Source: an uncultured Bacteroidales bacterium (GTDB lineage Bacteria; Bacteroidota; Bacteroidia; Bacteroidales; Muribaculaceae). Taken from it: a stretch of 45,168 nucleotides of DNA. The notes under the pieces were generated by a model. It searched no databases. It had not been told where the DNA came from and worked only from the letters and a program-made list of their open reading frames with translations. Made by a program: the position numbers and the translations under genes. Each line of letters opens with the position of its first letter. The first letter of the stretch is position 1. Of the stretch, positions 14,141-22,419 are shown piece by piece. Location of the stretch: assembly GCA_946412245.1 (NCBI GenBank), contig CAMKGM010000018.1:1-45168 (forward strand), in the 5' to 3' direction.

Positions 14141-15328
14141 TTATTTATAGCGCTTCGACATCTCGTGGATGGCGGTGTAGATGTCGCGGTCGGCCTGTGT
14201 GAGCTTGAGTCCGCGTCGGGCCATGACGCGCTCGGCCAGGGCAAAGAATGCATCGAGTTTCACGTCTTTGAAGCCGGCGGTGCTACCGCCCTCCATGAAC
14301 GATGCGACGAAGTTTCGGGGGAATCCGGCTCCATGAATGTTGACCCCCACGCCCAGTACGGTGGCGGTATTAATCATGCAGTTAACACCGGTTTTGCAGT
14401 GGTCGCCCATAATCAGCCCGCAGAACTGCAATCCGGTGCGCATGAAGCGCTTGGCGCCATAGTTCCAAAGTTTGATTTCGCCATAGTCGTTCTTGAGGTT
14501 TGACGCGGTGGTTCCGCCGCCTATGTTGCACCACTCGCCAATCACGGCATCGCCAATGAAGCCGTCGTGCGCCTTGTTGCTGTAGCCAATCATCACGGTG
14601 TTCTCCACCTCACCGCCAATTTTGCAATGCGGTCCCAGTGTGGTGGCTCCGTAGACTTTGGCACCCATACGCACCTTGGCATGGTCGCAGGCGGCAAACG
14701 GAGCGCGGATGCATGCGCCTTCCATCACCTCAACGTCTTTGCCGATGTAGATGGGGCCTTCGCGGGTGTTCAAGAACGCGCCCTCCACGCTTGCCCCCTC
14801 TTCAATGAAAATTCGGTTGGGGTCACCCACCACAGTATTGGTTGCTGAAATGGGGGCCGACTGCCTGCCTGCTGTCAACATCTCGAAGTCTTGCTTCAGC
14901 ACTTGGCCGTTGGCCTCAAAAATGTGGTAAAGGTACTGAATGGTGACAGGTGCTTTTTTGGGCGTGATGGTGCGGGTGAACTTGCGCTGGTCAAAGCCTC
15001 GCGCCGAGCCATAGAAGGCAATGAGCTGGTCGCCATAGCACAGTGCCTCGCCCAGATTCAGTTTCATGGTGAGCTCGGCAATCTCAGGTGTCGGGATAAT
15101 ATGTCCGGCTATCATCAGGTTGTAGCGACGCGCCGTCAGTGGGAACTTGGCTTTCAAATACGAGGCGGTGAGATAAGAATAGTTGCTCACGCCCAGCATC
15201 GTGGCCCATTTTTCCTCAATGGTGGTGATGCCCAGCCTGATTTTGGCAATGGGGCGGGTATAAGTGATGGGGAGGAGATTTTTCCTCACATCGTTGTCGT
15301 CAAAGAAAATTATGTTGCGTGTGTTCAT
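14141..15328 (-). CDS. GlmU-like putative sugar nucleotidyltransferase / acetyltransferase
   Basis: A 395-residue cytoplasmic protein resembling the alternative Bacteroidetes GlmU family. That family is proposed to act as UDP-GlcNAc diphosphorylase plus glucosamine-1-phosphate acetyltransferase. The N-terminal half starts NIIFFDDNDVRKNLLPITYTRP. The C-terminal half (about 165-330) is a left-handed beta-helix of hexapeptide repeats (IYIGKDVEVMEG, VYGATTLGPHCKIGG, DAVIGEWCNIGGG). The start MNTRNIIFF at 15328 is preferred over 15394 because the extra residues have no family likeness. UDP-GlcNAc feeds peptidoglycan, consistent with the transpeptidases downstream. Confidence 0.78.
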   Translation of the reverse strand: MNTRNIIFFDDNDVRKNLLPITYTRPIAKIRLGITTIEEKWATMLGVSNYSYLTASYLKAKFPLTARRYNLMIAGHIIPTPEIAELTMKLNLGEALCYGDQLIAFYGSARGFDQRKFTRTITPKKAPVTIQYLYHIFEANGQVLKQDFEMLTAGRQSAPISATNTVVGDPNRIFIEEGASVEGAFLNTREGPIYIGKDVEVMEGACIRAPFAACDHAKVRMGAKVYGATTLGPHCKIGGEVENTVMIGYSNKAHDGFIGDAVIGEWCNIGGGTTASNLKNDYGEIKLWNYGAKRFMRTGLQFCGLIMGDHCKTGVNCMINTATVLGVGVNIHGAGFPRNFVASFMEGGSTAGFKDVKLDAFFALAERVMARRGLKLTQADRDIYTAIHEMSKRYK

Positions 15329-15519
15329 AAATAGATATAAATAGTGAAAACGCTGTATTATGGCAAATTTCGTCATTTTCCTTGACCTGTGCAAACGTTT
15401 CGGCTAAAAACTTGCTTCAGTTGTTCTATGTTGTCGCATGAATGGCTGCTTTTCTGAATGTTATTGCATAAATGGTGAAAAAATATACTGAAATGTTAAC
15501 GATTTTCAGCGATTTTTTG

Positions 15520-15527
15520 TAATTTTG
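15520..15527 (+). promoter_or_regulatory. -7 element upstream of the 287-aa secreted protein gene
   Basis: TAATTTTG matches TAnnTTTG, 49 bp before the ATG. No clear TTTG is seen 19-21 nt upstream. Confidence 0.45.
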
Positions 15528-15576
15528 CTACAAGAATATTATTTATTTCGTTTAACAAATTTAAAAACAAACGCTT

Positions 15577-16440
15577 ATGAAGAAAACTTACATGATGATG
15601 GCAGCTGCAATGCTTGCACTGTCAATGAACGCGCAAGATGTGCTTAACGGAACAGTAACCGTGGGCGACTATGATGGCGCAACCGCTATGGTCGAGGGCT
15701 CATTCTTTGACTCGGCTCCCACCACATTCTATGTGGCTCACACGGGTTCGCAGATGATTTACACAGCCGACGATCTGGCCGATTTCACAGGAAAGAGCAA
15801 TGTGAAACTCACCAAACTCACTTATCGCTACCATAACGAGAGCTTTGAGGATATGGTGCGTGATGTGAAGGTTTATGTCCAGAACATTGATGCCAATGCC
15901 TTTGCCGTCGTTGAGAATGTGAAGCAGTTCTTTGACTTCGACGAGACTAACCCGGTGTTGGACGGAGAGTTCGAGTATTCGTTGCTGGATGTGTACGGCG
16001 ACGATGGCGAATTGGAATTTGACTTGAGTAACAACCCCGTGGCCATTGAGCCCGGCAAGAGCGTGCTGGTGACAGTAGTGATGGATGCGCAAGACGATGA
16101 CAACTGCACTGAGAGCAGCTTTGACACGCAGTTCTACAGTTCGGGCCTGCGCAACCGCGCCATGACGTTCACTAACAACACGGTGAGCTTCTTGACCTAC
16201 AAGGACACGGAGGACTTCCCCAAAGCTACTGCAATGCTGGGTTGCGGAACCGCTATCGACCTGCCTGTGACCAAGATTGACTACACCTATACCGAGTCGA
16301 CCAGCACAGCCATCGAGGATGTGAAGGCCGCTATTGCTACCGACGGTGCCTATTACAACCTCATGGGCCAGAAACTCGATGGCTCTAATCTGCCGGCAGG
16401 CATCTACATCCACAACGGCAAGAAGTACATCGCAAAATAA
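15577..16440 (+). CDS. Secreted protein with C-terminal sorting-like domain, function unknown
   Basis: A 287-residue exported protein. The signal peptide (1-19) ends MNA. The middle is an acidic beta-rich domain with no motif that I can name. The last 35 residues (YYNLMGQKLDG, LPAGIYIHNGKKYIAK) are the C-terminal module common in secreted proteins of Prevotella and relatives and resemble type IX secretion sorting tails. The gene is monocistronic, between a -7 element and a strong terminator. Confidence 0.72.
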   Translation: MKKTYMMMAAAMLALSMNAQDVLNGTVTVGDYDGATAMVEGSFFDSAPTTFYVAHTGSQMIYTADDLADFTGKSNVKLTKLTYRYHNESFEDMVRDVKVYVQNIDANAFAVVENVKQFFDFDETNPVLDGEFEYSLLDVYGDDGELEFDLSNNPVAIEPGKSVLVTVVMDAQDDDNCTESSFDTQFYSSGLRNRAMTFTNNTVSFLTYKDTEDFPKATAMLGCGTAIDLPVTKIDYTYTESTSTAIEDVKAAIATDGAYYNLMGQKLDGSNLPAGIYIHNGKKYIAK

Positions 16441-16490
16441 AATCGACCTATTGGTTGAACCTCATTTGAGCTGAATCTCAGACTAAAGAA

Positions 16491-16528
16491 CCGGCGGGGC
16501 GGGGGCAATATTGCTCTCGCCCCGTTGC
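16491..16528 (+). terminator. Terminator of the 287-aa secreted protein gene
   Basis: CGGGGCG (16495-16501) pairs with CGCCCCG (16518-16524). The stem extends inward by five more pairs, including two G-T, to a 6-nt AATATT loop. TTGCTTTC follows. Confidence 0.75.
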
Positions 16529-16586
16529 TTTCATTGCCCGTGAATCAAATGTGTGTCAATTGGTTTGCGGTGGGTGAAATATAATC

Positions 16587-16637
16587 GTAGCGCAATTGTC
16601 ATTGCATTGTAGCGCAATTGTTATTACATTGTAATTG
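16587..16637 (+). promoter_or_regulatory. 22-bp tandem repeat / four ATTGT half-sites at 11-bp spacing, Pho-box-like
   Basis: Two 22-bp units (16587-16608, 16609-16630), differing at only two bases, plus a partial third. Inside them ATTGT starts at 16595, 16606, 16617 and 16628, exactly one helical turn apart. PhoB-type regulators bind direct repeats with 11-bp periodicity (core TGTCA), and the first site reads ATTGTCAT. The site sits just upstream of a promoter lacking a good -33 box, in front of a Na/phosphate transporter gene. Confidence 0.6.
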
Positions 16638-16668
16638 AAACGTTTCCTATTTATTCTTGAATTGGTCA

Positions 16669-16676
16669 TAACTTTG
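16669..16676 (+). promoter_or_regulatory. -7 element of the Na/Pi cotransporter promoter
   Basis: TAACTTTG, a full match, 31 bp before the ATG at 16708. The -33 region has no TTTG, as expected for an activator-dependent promoter. An ATTGGTCAT at 16661 is in phase (66 bp, six turns) with the ATTGT array. Confidence 0.6.
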
Positions 16677-16707
16677 CACTGGAAATGTAAATGACTAACT
16701 GAAGAAT

Positions 16708-18399
16708 ATGGAAAATACACCAAATTACATGACTACCGCCATCCAGTTACTGGGTGCATTGGGACTACTTATCTATGGCATGAAGATGATGAGTGAAACT
16801 CTGCAGAAACTTGCCGGACCGCAGTTGCGTCACATCTTGAGCACGATGACGTCAAACCGTTTCCTGGGAATGCTCACCGGCACTGTGGTGACCTGTGCGG
16901 TGCAATCATCGTCGGCAACAACGGTAATGACAGTCTCATTTGTCAATGCCGGCCTGCTCACCCTTGTTCAAGCAATCTCCATAATCATGGGAGCCAACAT
17001 AGGCACCACCCTCACCGCATGGATTATGTCATTTGGTTACAATGTGGACTTGAGTGTGGTGGTTTATGCGGGCTTCTTCATAGGGATTCTGCTCATCTAC
17101 TGGCGGCGACATCGGCTTGTGGGCGATTTCATCTACGGTGTGGCATTCATCTTTCTGTCGCTGGTACTATTGAGCGCTGCCGGCAAGTCGCTTGATTTGG
17201 CCAATAACGAGGCAGTAGTTTCGTTCTTCTCGTCATTCAACACATCAAGTTACTCGTCAATCTTGCTGTTTTTAGCGATAGGAACCATCATTACTTGCAT
17301 CGTGCAGTCGTCGGCAGCGGTAATGGCGTTGACCATCATGCTGTGCTCGTCGGGTGTTATGCCCATCTATTTGGGTATTGCGCTGGTGATGGGCGAGAAT
17401 ATCGGAACTACCGCAACGGCCAATTTGGCGGCACTTGGCACGCAAGTGCAAGCGCGAAGAGCAGCTCTTGCCCACTTGCTGTTTAATGTGATAGGTGTCA
17501 TGTGGGTGCTTGCGGTATTTTTCCCCTTTGTCAATATGGTGTGTGATGTGGCGGGTTATGACCCGAATATGCCCGGGCAGAGCGAGAAACTCTCGGTGGT
17601 CTTGGCACTGTTCCACACTTGTTTTAATGTGACCAACACACTGTTGCTCATTGGCTTTATTCCTAAAATTGCCAAGCTGTGTTGCGTGTTGATTAAAGAC
17701 GGTTCCGGCCGCAAGTCAAAAACCAGACTGAAATATATTGATGCCAACCTTATCAAGACGCCTGAAATACTGGTTTTGCAGGCACAGCGCGAGGTGCTTT
17801 ACCTGGCTACCCGCATTCAGCAAATGTTTGAAAAAATGAGACAATTGCTGCAAGTCGAAGATAGCAAGCAATTTAACGCGCTGCAAGAACAGATTGATAA
17901 AGATGAAGAATATGTGGATAGCACTGAGATGTCGATTGCACAATACCTTGAACAAGTGAGCGAAGAACGCTTGAGCATGTCGTCAAAGGAAAAAGTCAGG
18001 CAAATGCTCCGTGAAATCAATGAATTGGAAAGCATTGCCGATGCCTGTCAAGGAATTAGCCACATCTTGAAAAGTTACAAAGATTCAGATGTGAAATTTA
18101 CTGACAATCAGAATGCTGACGTCTCCAAGATGCTCAATCAAATGAATCGCCTGATGGTGGAAATGGGTGATGTGATCAACGGACGTCGTGGCGAGTTGAC
18201 TATGGTGAGGGTCATCAAACTTGAGAATGAAATCAATGAATGCTTGATTACAATGAGAGCGAAAAACATGAAACGCATCAACGAGAAAGAACACAGCTAC
18301 ATGTCGGGCTCCTTGTTTATGGACATCATTCGTGAGTGTGAGCGATTATGCGGATACTCAGTGAATGTGATTGAGGCAAAGATGGGCAAAATTGTTTAG
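16708..18399 (+). CDS. Na/phosphate cotransporter family protein with C-terminal PhoU-like domain
   Basis: Inner-membrane sodium-coupled phosphate carrier of the PNaS/NptA type. Two inverted Na/Pi repeats are seen: TCAVQSSSATTVM (QSS at 66-68) with GANIGTT, and TCIVQSSAAVMAL (QSS at 200-202) with GENIGTT. The membrane part runs to about 330. Residues about 350-563 are helical and charged, with the PhoU-like character usual for long bacterial members. The family can import or export phosphate. The upstream 11-bp-phased repeat suggests phosphate control. It converges with the M6 protease gene, only 21 bp apart, with no visible terminator between. Confidence 0.88.
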   Translation: MENTPNYMTTAIQLLGALGLLIYGMKMMSETLQKLAGPQLRHILSTMTSNRFLGMLTGTVVTCAVQSSSATTVMTVSFVNAGLLTLVQAISIIMGANIGTTLTAWIMSFGYNVDLSVVVYAGFFIGILLIYWRRHRLVGDFIYGVAFIFLSLVLLSAAGKSLDLANNEAVVSFFSSFNTSSYSSILLFLAIGTIITCIVQSSAAVMALTIMLCSSGVMPIYLGIALVMGENIGTTATANLAALGTQVQARRAALAHLLFNVIGVMWVLAVFFPFVNMVCDVAGYDPNMPGQSEKLSVVLALFHTCFNVTNTLLLIGFIPKIAKLCCVLIKDGSGRKSKTRLKYIDANLIKTPEILVLQAQREVLYLATRIQQMFEKMRQLLQVEDSKQFNALQEQIDKDEEYVDSTEMSIAQYLEQVSEERLSMSSKEKVRQMLREINELESIADACQGISHILKSYKDSDVKFTDNQNADVSKMLNQMNRLMVEMGDVINGRRGELTMVRVIKLENEINECLITMRAKNMKRINEKEHSYMSGSLFMDIIRECERLCGYSVNVIEAKMGKIV

Positions 18400-18420
18400 C
18401 CCAAATCGGTCATAAATACT

Positions 18421-20283
18421 TTATAATAGGTTGTTATTTAAACCCAGCACAAGCGATATCAATAGTGTCACATCGTTGACGTTAACGGCACCATCACTAT
18501 TGATATCGGGGTCGCAACCACCGTAGTAATCGGTGGAGGTAAAGCCCAAAACCATGTTGATGAGTGCGGTGATGTCGTTCACATTCACCATTCCGTCGGC
18601 ATTGATGTCGCCTCGGTCGTAGGCCGGTGACTGACCTTCCATAAACACAAATGAGATGTCGCCGTTGGCAGCCTTAGCAATGTGCCTGATGGGCTTGTGC
18701 ATGAGCAACGAGCCGTCGGTGTTGGGGTTGTAGAGTGTGGCGGCGGGGTTGGAACGGTCAGTGAGACTGTCAATGTGGAGTTTCGAGGAGATGATGGGGT
18801 AGGTGTCGTAGTAGGTGTCGTTTTGCAGACTGCGCAGTTTGTGGAAGGGGGTCATGCGCGGATGGTCGTTAGTGAAGTCGGTCGTGTAGCCATCGCTTTG
18901 ATTGAAAGTCCCTTCAGTATTCACCACATTGTTTTCCCACAACACGGGGTCGTAGTCAACGTGCACAATGAGCAGGCCCTCCTCAGGCACATATTTGTCC
19001 CAAGAAATTTTGCGGCGGTTCTCAAGCAGGTAGTATTCGTCAGGGTGCGCGTCGTTATAGATGACATAGGCCTTGCCGTCAATTTCGGTCAGCGCTTTCA
19101 TGCCGGTGATGATGTCGCCGGGCTTGAGAGTGGTGTAGGGTAGCCACCCGGCAAAGTTGCGCTCGTAGCCGGTCCATGCTGCAGGACACTCGCCGATGCC
19201 GTTAGGCCCGTTGTAGCTGCCGTGATCGAGCAGGTCCCAGTCGCCCATGCCGTAGTTGCCGCCATACTTGGTGTCGTACATATCGGGCAGACCCATACAG
19301 TGCGAAAATTCGTGGCAAAACACTCCCATGCCCATGCGTGTGGTACCGGAACTGCTATATAGCTCATTGCCGCAGGCATACTGGTTAATCTGTACCCCGT
19401 CGCGGCTGATGTGCCCATTGCCGCCGGCATTGGCATCACGGGCTTCGTCAAGGGTCCAGGCATGGGGCCAAATGGTGCCTGTCGGGCCACCGGTGGCCTG
19501 TCCGAAACCGGAGTAGAGCACGAATACTTGATCTACCTCTCCGTCGCCATCCCAGTCGTAGGTGGTCCAGTCAATATCGTTCTCGGCATCGGCTTTCACG
19601 ATGGCCTCGGTGATGAAGTCGCCGGCATAATCAAAGCCTCCGAACAAGGGCGATGGCCCGCCGTAGTAGGTGGCGCTATTGCTCACCTTCACGGGGCCGT
19701 AGATGTCGAATTGCAGGTCAAAAACGCCTCGGCTCATGTCGCTGAAGTAATCGTGTACGCTACCTGCAGCCCCTGCCGTGTTGAACCCCGGCAGGTTGAG
19801 CATATCGTTATAAAATACGCGAGTCTCATCCTCGCCGGTTGAGAAGGCTTTGTCGCTGAAGCGGGCGAGTATCACGATGGCGCGTTTAGAGCCGGTGAAG
19901 TTGCCGCCCGGAGTGCCCACTTTGCGACCGCTGACGCGCTTGGCGCGTGCCATGCGTGGCGCGCGTGCACGCTGAACCGAGCTACTGCCGGCTTGCATCA
20001 TCTCTTCAGGTAAACGCATAGCCGCCTCATGCGCTATGATGCCGCTGCTTGCAAGCAGACCATCATGCACCTGCGCGTAGCAGTAGGTGGAGCCGTCAAT
20101 GGTCACAACCGGCACATGGTCGCGCGTGATGTAGTAATGTAGGTTTTCATCGCCCACAAGCATCAGTTCCAGGCTACTGCCGTCGGGTTGGGTTACAGTG
20201 CGCCACTGACGCAGAGCGGGTACTGCCGCCATGATGAGCGTCAGCATTGACATCAGTCCAAATGATGATATTCTCTTTATCAT
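18421..20283 (-). CDS. Secreted M6 family metalloprotease with dockerin-like domain, second copy
   Basis: A 620-residue exported zinc protease. A signal peptide of about 22 residues is followed by a prodomain with TQPDGSSLELMLVGDE, the motif seen in the other M6 protein. The M6 core begins near 130. The zinc site is HEFSH (324-328), followed by CMGLPDMYD and the YGMGDWDLLDHG Met-turn region. The dockerin-like domain (558-620; DINADGMVNVNDI and DINSDGAVNVNDV) follows the catalytic part with no Fn3 between. This dockerin has diverged from the three near-identical ones at the left end. It has its own perfect promoter. Confidence 0.9.
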   Translation of the reverse strand: MIKRISSFGLMSMLTLIMAAVPALRQWRTVTQPDGSSLELMLVGDENLHYYITRDHVPVVTIDGSTYCYAQVHDGLLASSGIIAHEAAMRLPEEMMQAGSSSVQRARAPRMARAKRVSGRKVGTPGGNFTGSKRAIVILARFSDKAFSTGEDETRVFYNDMLNLPGFNTAGAAGSVHDYFSDMSRGVFDLQFDIYGPVKVSNSATYYGGPSPLFGGFDYAGDFITEAIVKADAENDIDWTTYDWDGDGEVDQVFVLYSGFGQATGGPTGTIWPHAWTLDEARDANAGGNGHISRDGVQINQYACGNELYSSSGTTRMGMGVFCHEFSHCMGLPDMYDTKYGGNYGMGDWDLLDHGSYNGPNGIGECPAAWTGYERNFAGWLPYTTLKPGDIITGMKALTEIDGKAYVIYNDAHPDEYYLLENRRKISWDKYVPEEGLLIVHVDYDPVLWENNVVNTEGTFNQSDGYTTDFTNDHPRMTPFHKLRSLQNDTYYDTYPIISSKLHIDSLTDRSNPAATLYNPNTDGSLLMHKPIRHIAKAANGDISFVFMEGQSPAYDRGDINADGMVNVNDITALINMVLGFTSTDYYGGCDPDINSDGAVNVNDVTLLISLVLGLNNNLL

Positions 20284-20310
20284 TATTAATCAATTATTAT
20301 AATTATACTG

Positions 20311-20342
20311 CAAAGGTAGCGTTTGTGCCTTATCTTCACAAA
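20311..20342 (-). promoter_or_regulatory. Promoter of the second M6 protease gene
   Basis: Minus strand TTTG (20339-20342), exactly 20 nt, then TACCTTTG (20311-20318): a full consensus match. Leader about 24 nt. Its -33 box is 17 bp from the -33 box of the divergent two-component promoter. Confidence 0.75.
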
Positions 20343-20359
20343 TAAAAATGCGTCCGTAA

Positions 20360-20389
20360 TTGTTTTTTCAGGGAAAATCGCTATATTTG
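20360..20389 (+). promoter_or_regulatory. Promoter of the response-regulator gene, implying a leaderless mRNA
   Basis: TTG (20360-20362), 19 nt, then TATATTTG (20382-20389). Transcription would start about 4-7 nt later, at or next to the ATG at 20394. Confidence 0.6.
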
Positions 20390-20393
20390 TGGC

Positions 20394-21086
20394 ATGAAAG
20401 AAAAACGAAAAATTCTGGTGGTCGACGATGAGCGCGACCTGTGCGAGATTTTAGTCTTTAACCTTACGCAGGCCGGTTATGAAGCCGATGCTGTCTACTC
20501 AGCGGCGCAGGCTCTTGAAAAAGGAGTGGCCAACTATCACCTGTTGCTGCTTGATGTGATGATGGACGGCATGAACGGTTTTGAGCTTGCTCGGCAACTC
20601 AAAGCCGATGACCGAACGCGTCAAGTCCCCATCATTTTCCTCACGGCTAAGGATGCTGAAGCCGATTTGCTTCAGGGATTCGCGCTGGGTTGCGATGACT
20701 ATGTGGCCAAGCCCTTTTCAATCAAGGAGGTAATGGCGCGCGTCCATGCTGTCCTTGAGCGCACGTCGGCTGCAACCGGCGATGACGAGGTACTGCAATA
20801 TAACGGTTTGTTGATGCACACCCGCAGCAAGTCGGTGACCGTTGATGGCGCCACTGTTTCGCTCACAAAGACCGAGTATCAACTCCTGCACTTGCTGCTG
20901 AGCCATCAGGGCGAGGTGTTCAGTCGTAGTGAGATGATTAGCCGCGTGTGGCCGCCTAACGTGGTGGTGACTGATCGCACCGTCGACGTGAACATCACCC
21001 GACTACGCAAAAAAGTGGGCCAATATGCCCATCACATCGTGACACGCCAGGGCTATGGCTACGTGTTCGAGGCCGGTAATCATTGA
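20394..21086 (+). CDS. OmpR/PhoB-family response regulator
   Basis: DNA-binding response regulator of a two-component system. The receiver domain (about 5-120) has the acidic pocket Asp11/Asp12, the phosphoacceptor Asp54 (LLLLDVMMDGMNG), Thr84 and Lys106 (DDYVAKPFS). A winged-helix effector domain follows (about 130-230), with LTKTEYQLLHLLLSH and the recognition region RTVDVNITRLRKK. The sensor kinase gene follows 72 bp downstream. The start is fixed because the receiver begins at KILVVDDE just after it. PhoB-like identity is suggested by domain type and the nearby phosphate transporter, not proven. Confidence 0.88.
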   Translation: MKEKRKILVVDDERDLCEILVFNLTQAGYEADAVYSAAQALEKGVANYHLLLLDVMMDGMNGFELARQLKADDRTRQVPIIFLTAKDAEADLLQGFALGCDDYVAKPFSIKEVMARVHAVLERTSAATGDDEVLQYNGLLMHTRSKSVTVDGATVSLTKTEYQLLHLLLSHQGEVFSRSEMISRVWPPNVVVTDRTVDVNITRLRKKVGQYAHHIVTRQGYGYVFEAGNH

Positions 21087-21158
21087 GCATCGACAACTAT
21101 CGCTGTCGGCTACCTTCCGCGACTGATTGATTTAAAAACCAAATAGATTCATGTTGCG

Positions 21159-22091
21159 ATGAAATGGATAACGAAACTCACTGAGGGTAAGAAGATGTTT
21201 CTCACTGTGTTGACCATCTTCTTGTTATATGCCGGTTTCTTCCTGGTTTTTGACGACTTTGACCGTTCCTCAAATTATGGCATACCCTCGCACTTCGACT
21301 GGCATCTGCTCATTTTTGCCATCATTATTGCAATTATTTTAGGATACTTGCTGCATCGTTACGCACGACGCATGGATGAGCGCATTGCGCAAGAACAAGA
21401 AGTGAAACAGGCCAAGACACGACGCGAACTCACACAAAACATCGGGCACGAATTCAAAACACCGGTGGCAAGTATCATGGGCTATACCGAGACTCTGCTT
21501 GAGAATCCTAAGATTGACGAAGATCTCAAAAGACGATTTTTAGAGCGAACCCTCGCTCAGTCTCAGCGTCTGTCGGCGCTGTTGCAGGACATCTCAATCC
21601 TGAACCGAATGGACTATGCCAGCGAAGTGCTCACCAGAGAGCGGGTCGATGTCTCGAAACTGGTGGCCGAAGTGGTTCAAGAGAGTGCACTTGCCGTCTA
21701 TCGCAAGCACATGACAGTCAAAAACTATTTGCCCTCAAGCGTTGTGGTGCGTGGAAACAACTCGCTGCTATATAGCGTGTTCCGCAATCTGCTCGATAAT
21801 TCCATTAATTATGCCGGCGACGGCACCACCGTAGAAATCGATGTCCACGATCACGATAAATACTGGGAATTTACCTTTAGCGACAATGGGCAAGGCATAG
21901 ATGCCAAGCACTTGAAACGCATCTTTGAGCGTTTCTACCGTGTCGACAAGGGACGCAGTCGTGAATTGGGCGGAACCGGACTGGGGCTTGCCATCGTCAA
22001 GAATGCTGTGGAGCAGCACGGTGGCACAATTACCGCTTCTATCCCCGATACTGGAGGATTGAAATACACCTTCACCCTGTCCAAGCGCTGA
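21159..22091 (+). CDS. Membrane sensor histidine kinase, PhoR-like
   Basis: Partner kinase of the preceding regulator. Two membrane helices (about 13-31 and 48-65) enclose a periplasmic loop of only about 17 residues, so it has no large extracytoplasmic sensor and lacks a PAS domain. The H box is NIGHEFKTPVASIMGY with His97 as the phosphorylation site. The N box (FRNLLDNSINYAG), G1 (DNGQGID), F box (FERFYRVDKG) and G2 (GGTGLGLAI) are all present, so the kinase should be active. Such short-loop kinases often sense through another membrane partner. Confidence 0.88.
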   Translation: MKWITKLTEGKKMFLTVLTIFLLYAGFFLVFDDFDRSSNYGIPSHFDWHLLIFAIIIAIILGYLLHRYARRMDERIAQEQEVKQAKTRRELTQNIGHEFKTPVASIMGYTETLLENPKIDEDLKRRFLERTLAQSQRLSALLQDISILNRMDYASEVLTRERVDVSKLVAEVVQESALAVYRKHMTVKNYLPSSVVVRGNNSLLYSVFRNLLDNSINYAGDGTTVEIDVHDHDKYWEFTFSDNGQGIDAKHLKRIFERFYRVDKGRSRELGGTGLGLAIVKNAVEQHGGTITASIPDTGGLKYTFTLSKR

Positions 22092-22154
22092 TTTACCGAC
22101 TTGGAACACTAACGCAAACTTATTTTATTCACTCAATCAATAACTTTTTGAATT

Positions 22155-22340
22155 ATGGCACACGCATGCGAAAATTGCAAGTTTAGAGCCCATTACGACC
22201 GGAAACCCCAGTCGGCACTCGGACGCTTTTGGCGCTGGCACATCAACTTCTGCCCGGGCTGGCGTCGCTATTTTAAGGCTCAATCGCCTGAACGTCAGGC
22301 CGAGCTTCGCGATAAATACAATTTTACCAAGTATCAGTAA
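22155..22340 (+). CDS. Conserved-looking 61-aa protein with CxxC, function unknown
   Basis: A small basic, aromatic-rich protein: ACENCKFR near the N terminus, FWRWHINFCPGWRRYF in the middle, and a KYNFTKYQ end. It has one CxxC plus a third Cys and His, possibly a small metal site. No signal peptide. It starts 63 bp after the histidine kinase stop with no terminator, so it may be cotranscribed. I believe similar small proteins occur in other Bacteroidales, but I cannot name a function. Confidence 0.65.
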   Translation: MAHACENCKFRAHYDRKPQSALGRFWRWHINFCPGWRRYFKAQSPERQAELRDKYNFTKYQ

Positions 22341-22346
22341 CTTTTT

Positions 22347-22378
22347 TTCGTTACTTTCAAGATAATTGCTTACTTTTG
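22347..22378 (+). promoter_or_regulatory. Promoter of the tandem unknown-paralogue pair
   Basis: TTCG (22347-22350), 20 nt, then TACTTTTG (22371-22378); -33 matches 3 of 4 and -7 fully. Leader about 38 nt. Confidence 0.55.
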
Positions 22379-22419
22379 CGATTATAAAAACTTAAATAAA
22401 AACCAAATCAGATAATGAA

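Noticed and set aside
14110-14253. N-terminal extension of the second L,D-transpeptidase
   Set aside because: It overlaps the GlmU-like gene, has no family likeness and would bury the signal peptide.
15700-16413. Minus-strand frame opposite the 287-aa secreted protein
   Set aside because: The plus-strand product has a signal peptide, a sorting-like tail, a -7 box and a terminator; the antisense has none.
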